Below the pieces are notes generated by a model. It worked only from the letters and a program-made list of their open reading frames with translations. It did no database searches and was not told where the DNA came from. A program made the translations under genes and the position numbers. Positions 1 to 10,834 of a DNA stretch of 64,000 bases are shown piece by piece (positions within the stretch are counted from its first letter, which is position 1; the number at the start of each line of letters is the position of its first letter). This DNA comes from Dermanyssus gallinae (taxonomy: Eukaryota; Arthropoda; Arachnida; Mesostigmata; Dermanyssidae): assembly GCA_003439945.1 (NCBI GenBank), contig QVRM01006004.1:186001-250000 (forward strand), written 5' to 3'.

Positions 1-369
<369 letters not shown>

Positions 370-916
370 CCAATGTAGTAAATAAGTTAAAGCCGGAGTA
401 TTCTGTGACTTACGAACCCACTAAAACGCATTGGTCGCGGTTTTACCTTGTTTGGAATAGAAAATAAAAAAATAATAAATATAAATAAATATATATATAT
501 ATATATATACTCTTAGGCCGAGGGATAGGCCGCTACTCTATGTCCTATCTCTCGGTCGTATTCGAACGTTGAAGTCTGTGTTATTTCGATATTACGTATT
601 CTCATCTGTACATATGTATTTATAAAAAAAGCGCTGAGAACGTTAAAAAAGCAGACACAAATTCTGCCAGTTTGTGTACACATCCTCATTAACGAATATC
701 ACGCTAAAATGTCAATGATAATGGTTTGTACTCGACTTCGCAGCCGTTTAGATAATCGAAAGAAAAAAAAACGTTTGCAGTTGCCCGTAGAGACAGAGTA
801 CCAAGCAACAGGTAAAATCAACTTCTTTCTATCCATATTTCTCAGGAAGCCCACATAAAAGCTCGAGTTTTCAAGAATAGTATAAAATGTCTCAATTTGG
901 GTCCAAAGAGTTATAC

Positions 917-965
<49 letters not shown>

Positions 966-1684
966 TATATATACATACATATACAAAGTTCTTTCTGTAC
1001 CAGGCCTTAGTAACTGTTTCGGCACGCCATTTTCCACTGCAAAGATGTTCGATGTTTATCATCACATTTGCTCACTGCATGCAAGGTTAGCGCAGGCCAT
1101 AGTGGAGATGATTGAAGTGTTAATATTATTATTGAAGAGGGCTTTGATTCCCGTCACGGGGTTCAACGGCAGTGTTGATCGATGACGTCCTTATGGCGAT
1201 TGTCTATGTGCCCTCTCTCAAGCGCGCCACCGCTGCTTCCGGCGCAGACCGGCGCGCTGCTGTGAAAGCTTCAATGCATTGTCATTCTTTAATTTATTTT
1301 TTTTTAGGGACACAAGCGTCTGTACTATTAATCGCGTGTTAGACTACGAACTATTTTCCTGCGGGCTATGCCATGCAGATCAAGCTGACGACACTGTCCT
1401 GCATCGCCAAGCCCGAAACTTCAACCGAACCGGTCTCCAGGACACAGCCGGAGTGTTGTCCTTGTAATACGTACTATATATGCGTAAAAGTAAGCGCGGA
1501 CAAGTGAGTGAACATTAAGAATCAGTTTGGGTAGTGTGCATTTCATCCTGCACGAGAACGAGACAAATATAGAGCAAAATGGGTGCCGCATTTGCTCAAA
1601 CAAGGCCAAAATGATGTGCGCGTGTTTCCGCTTGACAGCGAAATTTGGCCAAAATGTCGAAAAATCCATCGGCTATCCCTAAAC
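370..1684. other. Unassigned AT-rich intergenic stretch with (TA)n at about 490-509 and 918-972
   Basis: Apart from two (TA)n tracts and a short hairpin (518-555), I recognise nothing here. Open frames of 60-110 codons occur but consist of tyrosine/isoleucine runs from TA repeats or lack any family signature. A GC-richer piece at 1130-1260 is also unassigned. Confidence 0.5.
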
Positions 1685-2170
1685 CCGAAACTCTTCATCA
1701 GAAGAAGGTCGTCTACTGCAGACAACTCGAAGATTTGAAGGCTGCAGTAGCAACGAAGCGCCCGGAATTGTCAAACAAGTGGGGCGTCCCTTTTTAACAT
1801 GATAAGGCGACACCACACAAAAGTTTGGCCACCCGGCAAAAATTGGCGGAGTTTGACTGGGATGTGCTGCCGCACCCAGCTTATAGTCCCGACCTCGCAC
1901 CATCTGATTATCACTTGTTCAGGTCTCTCCAGAAATCCCTTGATGGCACAACATTTGAATCTTTGGAGGCTATAAAAAATCACCTCACTCAGTATTTCGA
2001 CGAGAAGGACAAAACGTTCTGGGAGAAAGGAATCATAGATCTACCGAGGCGATGGGCGAAGGTTATCGAACAAAACGATCAATATATCATTGAATAAAAA
2101 TACTGTTGTCTGCATAAATAAGGCTCTTTAAAATCGGGTAAAAAAAGCCGACGAACTTTTTGACTTACCT
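1685..2170 (+). mobile_element. Mariner transposon fragment A (3' part, decayed)
   Basis: The plus-strand translation reads as the C-terminal half of a mariner transposase. It covers the region before the second catalytic aspartate, a degraded HD-x-A-x-PH motif, then a well kept stretch from 1825 to 2096 with YSPDLAPSDYHLF (third catalytic D), a helix-rich tail and a stop at 2095-2097. The second motif reads HDKATPH instead of HDNA-PH, and an in-frame stop precedes it near 1795. The N-terminal DNA-binding half and the left inverted repeat are not visible. The right end near 2145-2170 (gaactttttgacttacc) looks like a mariner terminus. It abuts a SINE fragment on the right. Certainly inactive. 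Confidence 0.85.
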
Positions 2171-2232
2171 TATATGTGTCTCCTCCGGTCGCGAGGCGCA
2201 GACGCATGCCACCATGCCACCGGGCACGACTG
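2171..2232 (-). mobile_element. tRNA-derived SINE fragment (head region)
   Basis: This segment, containing tgtgtctcctccggtcgcga, matches the head region of the two full-length SINE copies at 44801-45000 and 56525-56727 over about 60 bases with few mismatches. Only the 5' (tRNA-like) part is present, in minus orientation. It sits exactly between two unrelated mariner fragments. Confidence 0.75.
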
Positions 2233-2235
2233 GTC

Positions 2236-2700
2236 GACTTCCTTGAGAGCGGTAAAACGATCACGGGAGAATATTATGCAAGACTGTTGGACTGTCTGAA
2301 TAAAGCAAGAACTCATCGTGAAACGGCCCGCTTTGCAGAAGAAGGTTGTCCTGTTTCACCAGGACAATGCTCCTGCACACAAGTAGCGGCAAGCATCGGC
2401 AAAACTGGCCCAACTGAGGTTCGAACTTATTGAACAACCTTCCTATTCTCCAGGCCTGGCCCCCTCTGATTATTTCCTCTTCAGACATTTGAAGAATAGT
2501 CTCGGTGGAAAGCGTTTTTCCAGCAATGAAGAGGTTAAGGCTGCTGTCAATGACTATTTTCAGTCTAAAGACGCGGATTCTACTCAAGAGGTATAAGTGC
2601 TCTGAAATCTCGGTGGGAAAAGTGTATTGGGCTTCTCGGGGAGTATATCGAATAAGAAAAAATTTAAAACAAGATTTGGAAAATGCTTGGTATTGATTTT
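2236..2700 (+). mobile_element. Mariner transposon fragment B (3' part, frameshifted)
   Basis: A second, distinct mariner remnant. Conceptual translation in more than one frame gives FLESGKTITGEYYA, then VLFHQDNAPAH (second catalytic D, about 2348-2382), then SYSPGLAPSDYFLF (third catalytic D region, about 2440-2485), then the usual C-terminal helices to a stop near 2696. At least two frame changes separate these blocks, so it is a pseudogene. It differs from fragment A in motif sequence, so the pair is two families, not one broken copy. Inverted repeats are not recognised. Confidence 0.82.
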
Positions 2701-2720
2701 AAGAACTTGTTGAACTACCT

Positions 2721-2726
2721 GTATAC
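2721..2726 (+). promoter_or_regulatory. TATA-like element upstream of the truncated U6 copy
   Basis: The TATAC here lies 22 bases before the first base of the U6-like sequence. That is exactly the spacing of TATAC to the U6 gene at 10731. The 22-base spacer also matches the other locus at about half its positions, mostly next to the TATA box. Whether it works is unknown. Confidence 0.45.
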
Positions 2727-2748
2727 TGGTGTGAACTCAGCCTAAAGT

Positions 2749-2815
2749 GTATCTTCGGATACACATAGTAAAATTGGAACGATACAGAGAAGATTAGCTA
2801 TAAATTAATTTTTTT
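2749..2815 (+). ncRNA. Truncated U6 snRNA-like sequence (internal deletion)
   Basis: Bases 2749-2798 match the 5' half of U6: the capped stem-loop, then aaaattggaacgatacagag and agattagc. The sequence then jumps over the U6 central and 3' regions (atggcccctgcgcaagg and onward, including the telestem/ISL part) to about ten AT bases and a seven-T tract at 2809-2815. The 5' stem reads GUAUC-UUCG-GAUAC, whereas the gene at 10731 has GUACC-UUCG-GGUAC, so both sides of one base pair differ compensatorily. The 3' flank after the T run (ctggtatc) also resembles the flank of the intact gene (ctgtatcc). This points to a DNA-level paralogue with a deletion. It lacks the U4/U2-pairing and catalytic regions, so it cannot act as U6. 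Confidence 0.85.
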
Positions 2816-2885
2816 CTGGTATCTGTGTTAGCATAGGTGGCCAATATGTCATAAATGATGTATGTATTTATTTGGTCCTTCTCTC

Positions 2886-2887
<2 letters not shown>

Positions 2888-2950
<63 letters not shown>
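2888..2950. repeat. (TA)n microsatellite
   Basis: About 60 bases of pure alternating TA. Confidence 0.95.
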
Positions 2951-2953
<3 letters not shown>

Positions 2954-4207
2954 GAAGTAATATAATATTAATTTATTTATTGATTTAAAATCGAGGCATC
3001 TACGCGTTCTGTCCAAGGTGAACTTCGAACTTAGTGAAAATATAAAATGCTGATCTTTTTATTTATCAATTCATATTACAATATTGCGTAAGTGAATGTA
3101 TTAATTTTCAGCCTAGAACAGCCCTGGTCTGCACCATTCGCCAAGCGATCCCAAACTTGAGATCGCGTTGCCCCGCTGGACATCAATGGAAAGTCTCTGG
3201 CGTAAGAATTGTGCGGCTGGCTCTCTTGCACCCAGTAGTTATCTTCAAACGTTCGTCTAATAACTTTAACATAATTTTTTAGCGTAATGCGGTAATGAGA
3301 AAATGGTTCAATTAGGAAGGTCCTTGGAAGATTGACATCACCGACTTGACACCACCGTTTAGTTCGTTTAGGACATGTTGTCGTCGGGCTTGCTGGAAGC
3401 GGGTATCTTCCGGTCAGCGATTGTTCTTCACCTCGTTGATCGCAATATGTTTGTCGTCATGTCAGCTTGAGGTCCACCCCGACAGTACGAGGTCACAAGT
3501 CCTCGCCCCCCCCCCCCCCCCCTTAAGTTAAGCATTTCAATGACGTATGCTTGGTGAGTAACTGTCTGCTCCTGCCTGACGCTGTTCAACTGCCGCCTTG
3601 AGCAGGTCAACAAACTGACTTGGTATTGAAGCCATTGGCAAGCAGAAATGCGCTGCACTGCACACGTTTTTGACCAGAGTTATCACTCACGCTCTCGAAA
3701 AAAAAAATGTTGGCGCTAAGAATTCTCGCCTCTAACTACGTGTGGTCTCCGGCCATCATAGATTCATCCTCAGCTCGCACTTATCCCGCATCCAGTTAAA
3801 GAACAATCACTTATTATCCTAATTGCCCACGACTATTGGAATAATAAATAATTGTCGTGCAGGGATGGGGAAAGGGCGGACCGTCCACAAGAAACTGGTA
3901 CCAACAAATCGCGCGTCCCAGACGCGCAATAAATCTCGGAAGTCTACGTGTTCTAGTGCTGCCTTCACTAACCACAGACTAGATTTTTTTTACAAGCAGC
4001 TTAAGATATATATATATATATATATTTTTTTTTTTATATAACTTTGCAAGGACGAGCCAGCCAGCAATGGCAAATCTCCTCTGAACATCGGAAGCACGAA
4101 GTGGACTATGAATAAGTTGTAATAGGCTGCACCTTCCACAAATCCGAAACGACACCCGTTCTCTCACAGTGATTATCAAAAAGAACCTTCGCGACTTATA
4201 ACTTTTC

Positions 4208-4243
<36 letters not shown>

Positions 4244-5048
4244 TGCCCGTTGTTCCTCTCTTCCTGCACATCTTACACTGGCCAGTCTGTTCTCTATACT
4301 CGTATATGTATTACATAGACTTTCAGGTTAAAGCCGACTACCTAGTGCATTGTTCATTTGCGGCCACGCGTATAGACTGCGATCATCGTTAATACATTTT
4401 TTGCGCAATACATTCATGGTCGCTTACAAGCTAATAGCTAAATTGGAATCTAAGGTACACGGGCTTTCAGCCTTACGAACTATGCGGTCATCATACGATA
4501 TTGTAAGTAAAACGCACTTAAAGATATTGTAAATGAAAATATCCGTGTATGCGTTGACGTTGCAGCCCGTGCCAAATTTAATCATATGTATACATGACAA
4601 AATAAAATCTTGCTTAAATAAGGTAGCTAACAAGCCAGTATTGAGAATCGACAATTCTCACTCCAACTTGACGTATTTTTACCTATTTATATATACCTTG
4701 CAACCCATGTCAGATCTATATATATATATATATATATATATAACATGTAAGTGTCCATTACATAAAACCATTGCCTCATGCATAATCGAAGAGGCGTTTG
4801 CTTCATTGTTTTCTTCTGAAAATGTTGCCCTGATTTATTCAAAAGCGCGTTGAAAAGCGGTTACGAAAAAATACTATATCAATCAAACAGCACTATTTTA
4901 GTTAAATAGAACGTATTACAAGATGCTCAACTCAGTGTAACAATTGCAATGTACACATGAACGACGTGTACATTACATTTTCTTTAGGTTTGCGTCCTGC
5001 GTCTTGCGTATGGCTAGCACCAACTGTGCGTGCAACAGTGTATTCCTA
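2951..5048. other. Unassigned AT-rich stretch with microsatellites
   Basis: It contains a poly-C run at about 3507-3522, (TA)n at about 4008-4024 and 4718-4741, and (ATA)n at about 4215-4241. A 90-base open segment at 3112-3201 with good splice signals is listed as a finding. No other gene or element recognised. Confidence 0.5.
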
Positions 5049-5054
5049 TTTATT
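5049..5054 (-). terminator. Poly(A) signal AATAAA of the defensin gene
   Basis: AATAAA on the minus strand, about 28 bases after the defensin stop codon. This is a typical position for a short arthropod antimicrobial-peptide 3' UTR. Confidence 0.65.
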
Positions 5055-5082
5055 CGTTTGAAACCCACAGACAACTCTGTAT

Positions 5083-5204
5083 CTAACAAGCGCAGGACAT
5101 GGAGAATGCGCCCGCGCAAGCATGGCGCTTCCGGCCGAGCCGGAAACAGTGTCTAGCGCACACCTGAGGGAAGAATGGACATCCATGTCCTTTCATTGCC
5201 GGGC
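5083..5204 (-). CDS. Defensin exon 3 (mature peptide)
   Basis: It starts after the acceptor cctgtttcag and ends at TAG (5085-5083). It encodes the last propeptide residues and the whole mature domain with all six cysteines. The 284-base intron before it contains a (TA)n tract at 5271-5307. Confidence 0.87.
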
Positions 5205-5268
5205 CTGAAACAGGACGCACCAATACATGCGTGATATTTACTATATTGGCGTGTAATTTCAGTTGATG

Positions 5269-5311
<43 letters not shown>

Positions 5312-6525
5312 GCTCCCTAAGCACGATTGACTATCGGGCAATCGTTGTGTGGACCTGCGCTTGAGCTTCTTTCTTGTGAAATACTTTTTCTCAACTACGT
5401 TGGGCGCGCACGAGGCGACGTAAAATCAGTAAATCTCACCTGGCCGCGCGAACGACGACGAATTGCTGACCTATTATTACTGACTTACCATCTTCGTCGC
5501 TGAAATCGTTCACTTCATCCGAAGCGGACGAAAGGTCCTCCAGGCTAAGAACGCTGGGGTGGCCCGCCACTGACGAGATGCAACTGATGACTGTAATAAA
5601 AAGAAAATCAACTAGTATAATAACTAATTGATACTGTGGACGCGATAACTCGACTTACGCTAACCGCAAGGTGTGCGATAAGCGGGCCAAAAAGCAGGAA
5701 TGTCGAAAGCATTACATCCATTAGACTACGTTAGAGCTCTCTCTCTGTTCTAAGTGTATATCTTGTTTTCTTTTGTTTTGTTTATTTCAGGTTGGTTGAG
5801 GCATATCCTTTATATTTATCAGGCAAAATAATTTTGCAGTTACTTTGCTTATAGTAAGTAAATCTTTGCGACACTTTAGGGTGCCCAACTTTGTTCGTAT
5901 ATTGGTTTCTTAACCAGTCAGTTGCTTATGATACCGTATCTATATGCCTGCTTTTATTGTTGGCTTCTTACGTGACATAGAATAATCTAGACTAGTAATA
6001 AAAGCGTATCAATTGCGCTGTAATAAGACCGTATCATGATTATACATCGATTAGTTCAGCTAGAGGCATAGGGCCGTTAAATTCGTTTCGCCATTTTTAA
6101 GAGGCATTTTCATTTTATTGCTCTGCTGATGTTGTTGTTAATGTCACTGTTATTTTAAATAGACCTAAAAGTTTAATAATAGTTAACAAGGTTAATAATT
6201 AGTTAAATAACCGTAAATTATGTCCGTATATATATATATATATATATATATATACTTTGCAGTTCCTAGAAATACATCAATTCGCGTACTATTTGCGGAT
6301 ACATACTACTTATTGCGTTGGTATTACAAAGTGTGAGGCATACTTAATTTGCGTAAATTCTCTGCCATGGTCTATAAAGGTCTGCACTGAAGTATAAAAG
6401 GCTTGATTGAGTGCGATGGGCGGCCATGAGCAAGTGGAGTCTAATTTCGAAATTAAATAGTATCACCACAACTACCACAACTTACCACATACACCAACAA
6501 TAAGGACGATTTGTATTCGAAGCAT
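5083..6525 (-). CDS. Defensin precursor, tick/mite type (three exons)
   Basis: Secreted cationic antimicrobial peptide precursor of 87 residues, spliced from exons 6525-6486, 5590-5489 and 5204-5083. Both joins are phase 1 with consensus GTAAGT donors and CAG acceptors. Residues 1-22 are a signal peptide (hydrophobic core, cleavage predicted after SSVA). Residues 23-52 form an acidic propeptide with eight Asp/Glu. Residues 53-87 are the mature domain, starting GHGCP. Its six cysteines (56, 63, 67, 77, 85, 87) are spaced 6-3-9-7-1, the CS-alpha-beta spacing of tick and mite defensins. The loop RLGRKRH gives a positive charge. Oddities: no dibasic furin site precedes GHGC (it reads GPAMK), and the gamma-core glycine before the fourth cysteine is replaced (HAC, not GxC). 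Expected targets are bacterial membranes in haemolymph or gut; that is family knowledge. Expression cannot be judged. The scaffold is shared with arthropod neurotoxins, but the GxGCP start favours defensin. Confidence 0.87.
5489..5590 (-). CDS. Defensin exon 2 (signal peptide end and acidic propeptide)
   Basis: 102 bases between the acceptor tttttattacag and the donor GATG|GTAAGT. Only one of three frames is open, and it is the one that joins in phase to exon 1. It carries the end of the signal peptide and most of the acidic propeptide. Confidence 0.87.
5591..6485 (-). other. Defensin intron 1
   Basis: 895-base intron with GT...AG ends. Contains (TA)n at about 6223-6255 and nothing else recognised. 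Confidence 0.75.
6486..6525 (-). CDS. Defensin exon 1 (start codon and signal peptide)
   Basis: ATG at 6525-6523, 13 codons plus one base, then the donor G|GTAAGTT. It encodes the hydrophobic MLRIQIVLIVGVC. Stops and the lack of an upstream in-frame ATG make this start the natural one. A TCAGT initiator-like motif lies about 80 bases upstream (6609-6605, minus), with no clear TATA box. A GGGAAAAAC motif in the 5' UTR is only a weak NF-kB-site candidate. Confidence 0.82.
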
Positions 6526-6609
6526 GGTTTTCACCGCCAGATACACATCAGACACACACTTGGCACTCGGCTGTCCGTTGTGTTGTTTTTCCCGTTTTCC
6601 GATGACTGA

Positions 6610-7458
6610 TGACGCGTGCAGCGGGCGCGTTTCCACTTCGCCTTCAGTGTGAGCCGCTTGTGCTATGCGCTGTTGCGTTACTTAACGTCGACGTGTTACG
6701 TCAATACGACTCCCAAGATCTGTGCGGACTGCGCTGAAACACTGACGAATTTCGTCCACGAACTCGATGACGACGACGACGAAGCAAACAAGTCGAACAC
6801 TACGAGAGGAAGAAACGCTGCTGTTCAGGCAATAACAGATCTATCTCTATATCCTGCTGGCTTGCGTCGGTCATTGGAAATGTCCCATCGTCGACAGTTG
6901 ACGCAGTTCAGACGCGGCTCATTTCGGCGCCTCGCGGCTTCGTCCTTTCTCAGCGGGGCAGAACCCCCAACCCCCGCCCTCCCAGCTGTCAGACGTCGTT
7001 CCCGCAGAAAGCGGTGAAAGTGTGCCTGCAGACACGCTGTTTCCACGCGCCCCGCCGCTAAACGGTGTATGTATGTCTGTCTGTCTAACGGCGCACTTGA
7101 ACGTGTCCACAAACACAACATGTCGCTGCTCTACCCGACACCCCCGAGCCCGGCATATTACCCCCACGGCCGCCATATTACCCCCACGGGTTCACTCACA
7201 CACACACACTCACCCACAAGCCACGAGAAAAACGTACACGGGTGTGACGAACTCTCCCCGCCCCTGTCGTTGATTTGCTGTTGTTCATTAGTTAGTTACT
7301 TAGCCGATTGCACCCGCCTGCTCTATCTACAATAGGGCTAGCTTGCTAAACCACTTGGTTTCGTTGTGAACGTACGAAAATGCAAGTAGTGAAAGGAAGC
7401 GGCGTCGTCGTCGTCGTCGTCGCGTGTCAGTCACTGGTGCAATGCCAGGGAACCGGGA

Positions 7459-7460
<2 letters not shown>
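6610..7460. other. Region upstream of the defensin gene, no further gene recognised
   Basis: Moderately GC-rich, with a 133-codon plus-strand open frame from 6616 and overlapping open frames on the other strand, none with a family signature. A tandem repeat of cccccacggccgccatatta type lies near 7150-7190, and (CA)n near 7197-7215. It presumably includes the defensin promoter. Confidence 0.45.
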
Positions 7461-7532
<72 letters not shown>

Positions 7533-7547
7533 TAATAATAATAATTT
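7460..7547. repeat. (TAA)n microsatellite
   Basis: About 28 TAA/ATA units with one or two slips. Open frames across it are mere Ile/Tyr/Asn runs. Confidence 0.95.
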
Positions 7548-7813
7548 TTTTGAACAAGGGTTTATTCTATCAATATGTACATGTATCACAATTATCAATA
7601 TATTACTTATATAATATCTACAATATTGCTTATATTATTATTATTGCTTGAGTGTCGGTGACCACTCAACATCATCTTGGTGTTGCCTCTCTGTAATTCT
7701 AATGACACTCTCTGTCGGAGGAAAGCGGTCGATCTTGGCTCCGCTGTGGCCTCGAAGAGCTTCTTCCCAATATGAAGAGCTTCTCTCTCTTCTTCTTCCC
7801 GAAGAGCTTCTTC

Positions 7814-7990
<177 letters not shown>

Positions 7991-10145
7991 TTTTATTCAA
8001 TGTAATCAATCATTTGCGGTCGGACCATGACATTTGGGTCCCTGCGAACGTGTGCACCATTACGGGGGGTCCGTTTATTATTATTATTGACACGGATATC
8101 GAGCAAATAAATGTGGAACGGATCAAACCTATTAGCCTTCGCTCATCGTCAGAACGCTTGATAAGCCACCGACAAGGCCAACCTGGCAACTTGACTCATC
8201 CTGTGGTTGATTCTATATAGCCGTAACAACGCTGCACGTACTTACTTTCGTTAAGCTATGATGACAAGCAATCGACTTTTGCCGACTTCGACGAAGCGAA
8301 GAGCGCAGCGGAACAGCGAGTGGCCAAATGTAGTGGTGGAGGCAACTACATTTGCAAGGTGTTAGAATGCCAAAATTACTTGCTAGCTACAATACTTTAT
8401 AAGAAAGACGACTGCGAATGCTCCTGCCTTACATAGCCTTTACGTTCCAAGGAAGCAGTCATTGGATGTAGCCATTACACAAGCTGATCTAAACGACCAT
8501 GTTCTATTGGAAAAAAGATTTGCTTTAACGAGCTCTACAATTCCATATATTGCTCTTCACATAATCCTGATACACCCTGTATATGTAGATACATATATAC
8601 CTACATCACCTTTTATATTGTTAATCAATTCGAAGTACATTATATACACGTGCTCATTAAGTTCAGAAAACGGCGTTCGTTTTCGGTTATCCTTAACCTA
8701 GACTGAATATGTTATTTTTGTATGATCCGGAAAATATCACCGACCGAACATCAAAATAGCTGGAGCTGACCGACACCGGTGTTAAGATGAAATGTGGTGC
8801 AAATGAGGCCGCAAAATGTACAGCGACGCTCATTGAACGAATTATGAAACTTGGTCTGATGGCAAAATTCAGGGGTGGTGAATCCCGGCGACCAAAAAGC
8901 GGGTTAGAACGTGGCGCTGCTCGAAGAGCTGTTCCATCTATGCATTGTCCAAAGTTGTCGGCTTTTTGTAGAATGCTTCTGATACTTTTCTCATTTCTGC
9001 TCAAAAACTGTACGTTACTCTCGACGTAGGCGTAGGGAGTTAAAGCGGTGTACAAGATCCTTGACGGACAAGTCGTCCTCGACAGACTAGAAGTTAGCCT
9101 GTTCGTTTCTAGAGAGGCCCAAAACTCTCTTAAGAAACATCGCTTTGTCGCCATCGTCTCGAAAGCGTTAAGCTGCTAAGCGGATAGATATTCCTAAATT
9201 AGTGTGATATCATATGATGCCACGGAATTGATCTTCAAGTTGAACAGCATAAGGGCTGTGTTTAGTGAGAGTTTTTGCGGCGCCGGGATTGAGGTCATGG
9301 CCATAATACTGCTATTATTAACATATATGAAATATGCGGGCAGATAGCCATGTAGCGCTTGGCGCTAGCTTCACACTTAGAAGACTGAACTCCGAGACAA
9401 ATTCTGCAGGAGCACCACACAAGCTAGGCCAATAACACCATCTCACTTAATATTATAATATAGTGTGGTGAGCAGTTGTTTCCTGTCCCCTGCCATCCCA
9501 ACGAGAGAGAAGATGAGGCGACCTTTTTCCAATGCGCCGGATAGTTGACTTTGTGGTACTTAGCGCAACTCCGCTAGCAGGCAAGAGGACAAGTGCATTG
9601 AGAGAGTACTTCGTCGTGAAATGTATTGGACAAGCACACAAGATGGTGGTAGTGGTGGTAGCCATGCACAATGCACCTGGCGTATACGTGGCAATCGCCG
9701 CAGGCCGCCCCATCCCACAATTGAGAGAAAGGCGTCTAGTCTCTCGATCCCCGCCATTGTTTGTGTTTCTTTTCTCCTCACCAAGAATTGGTGGAGCAGT
9801 GGACTTGTAGTCCCAGCCCAGTCTCGCCCAGCCGAAGCGTCTCTATCACAGCCAGTTAGAACATACACGAATCGACTTCTAGGCTATTTAAAAAAAATCC
9901 TGGATGCATAATGCACGGTCCCTAGCTTAATGAACATTTCGGGCAAGTATTTGGTCGTTTTGGCGGTCGAATTTAGGTTGCACTACTCGACGATATGATG
10001 AAAACAAGGTTTGGCGAATTTTGTGGAGCCGAAAATGGAGGAGCAACGAATCTGCATCATGTTCTATCTATCTCAGTTCGTAAAGTTCTTCGATGTAGAT
10101 AATAGAAAGAAACGGTAAACAAGTTCTTGATATCGTACTCAACAA
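7991..10145. other. Unassigned intergenic stretch, probably decayed repeats
   Basis: No gene recognised. The 153-codon minus-strand frame at 8693-9154 and the overlapping plus-strand frames at 9453-9911 carry no domain I can name. The end of a plus-strand frame near 8100-8218 (NVERIKP) vaguely resembles the tail of an LTR-element polyprotein, but this is too weak to call. Confidence 0.4.
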
Positions 10146-10162
10146 TTGCCGAAAGACTATAA

Positions 10163-10357
<195 letters not shown>

Positions 10358-10699
10358 TTACTTGGGTAATTACCAATTGGTGTGATTGTGCTGTCTCTAG
10401 TGACTCTCTCCCTCGCTCTCTCTCTCTCTTGTTGCCCTCTCTCAGACGCATCGCCCCGCCGCTGTGCCGCCGCGCCGTGCGAGCGCTGCCGGGACAATTC
10501 TGAGACTCAGCAATCTTTGTTTTAGGCTATACATCAAAGCTACGTTCCTATACGTCTGTTTCGGTGTTATAAAACGGAGGAGCTTCCCGGGGCGTACCCA
10601 AAGCGGGTACTTATGTGCTGGTTGTTCTGCTCTATACCGAGAGACTTCGCCACAATGAGTCACCTGGGCTCAGCCAGGCGCTTCTCCCTGTTTGAGCAG

Positions 10700-10707
10700 T
10701 ATATATA
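10700..10707 (+). promoter_or_regulatory. TATA box of the U6 snRNA gene
   Basis: TATATATA centred about 27 bases upstream of the U6 start. External-promoter pol III snRNA genes carry a TATA box at this distance. The proximal sequence element should lie in the preceding 40 bases (about 10660-10695), but its consensus is lineage-specific and I do not identify it. Confidence 0.75.
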
Positions 10708-10730
10708 CGGGTGCGGACGCTTACAGAGTT

Positions 10731-10750
10731 GTACCTTCGGGTACACATAT

Positions 10751-10782
<32 letters not shown>

Positions 10783-10834
10783 GGCCCCTGCGCAAGGATG
10801 ACACGCAAAATCGTGAAGCGTTCCACATTTTTTT
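10731..10834 (+). ncRNA. U6: U6 spliceosomal snRNA gene
   Basis: Core RNA of the spliceosome, pairing with U4, U2 and the 5' splice site. The sequence contains a short 5' stem-loop (GUACC-UUCG-GGUAC) and the near-invariant block from aaaattggaacgatacagag through the ACAGAGA box and the AGC catalytic triad region (agattagc). It continues through cctgcgcaaggatgacacgc and the internal stem-loop to gcgttccacat. The 3' end runs into seven T residues, the pol III terminator. From the stem-loop onward it matches metazoan U6 closely, and the central and 3' parts look identical to insect U6. The 5' hairpin is shorter than in vertebrates. With the TATA box correctly spaced, this looks like a functional gene rather than a retro-copy. 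Confidence 0.97.

Noticed and set aside
6585..6593. NF-kB/Relish site (GGGAAAAAC on minus) in front of the defensin
   Set aside because: Only the GGGA half fits a kB consensus and it lies in the presumed 5' UTR; mentioned only as weak context.
8060..8218. Possible LTR-element polyprotein tail (NVERIKP motif)
   Set aside because: One short motif with no integrase or RT upstream; too little to call.
8693..9154. 153-codon minus-strand frame
   Set aside because: Overlaps an 80-codon plus-strand frame; no recognisable motif on either strand.
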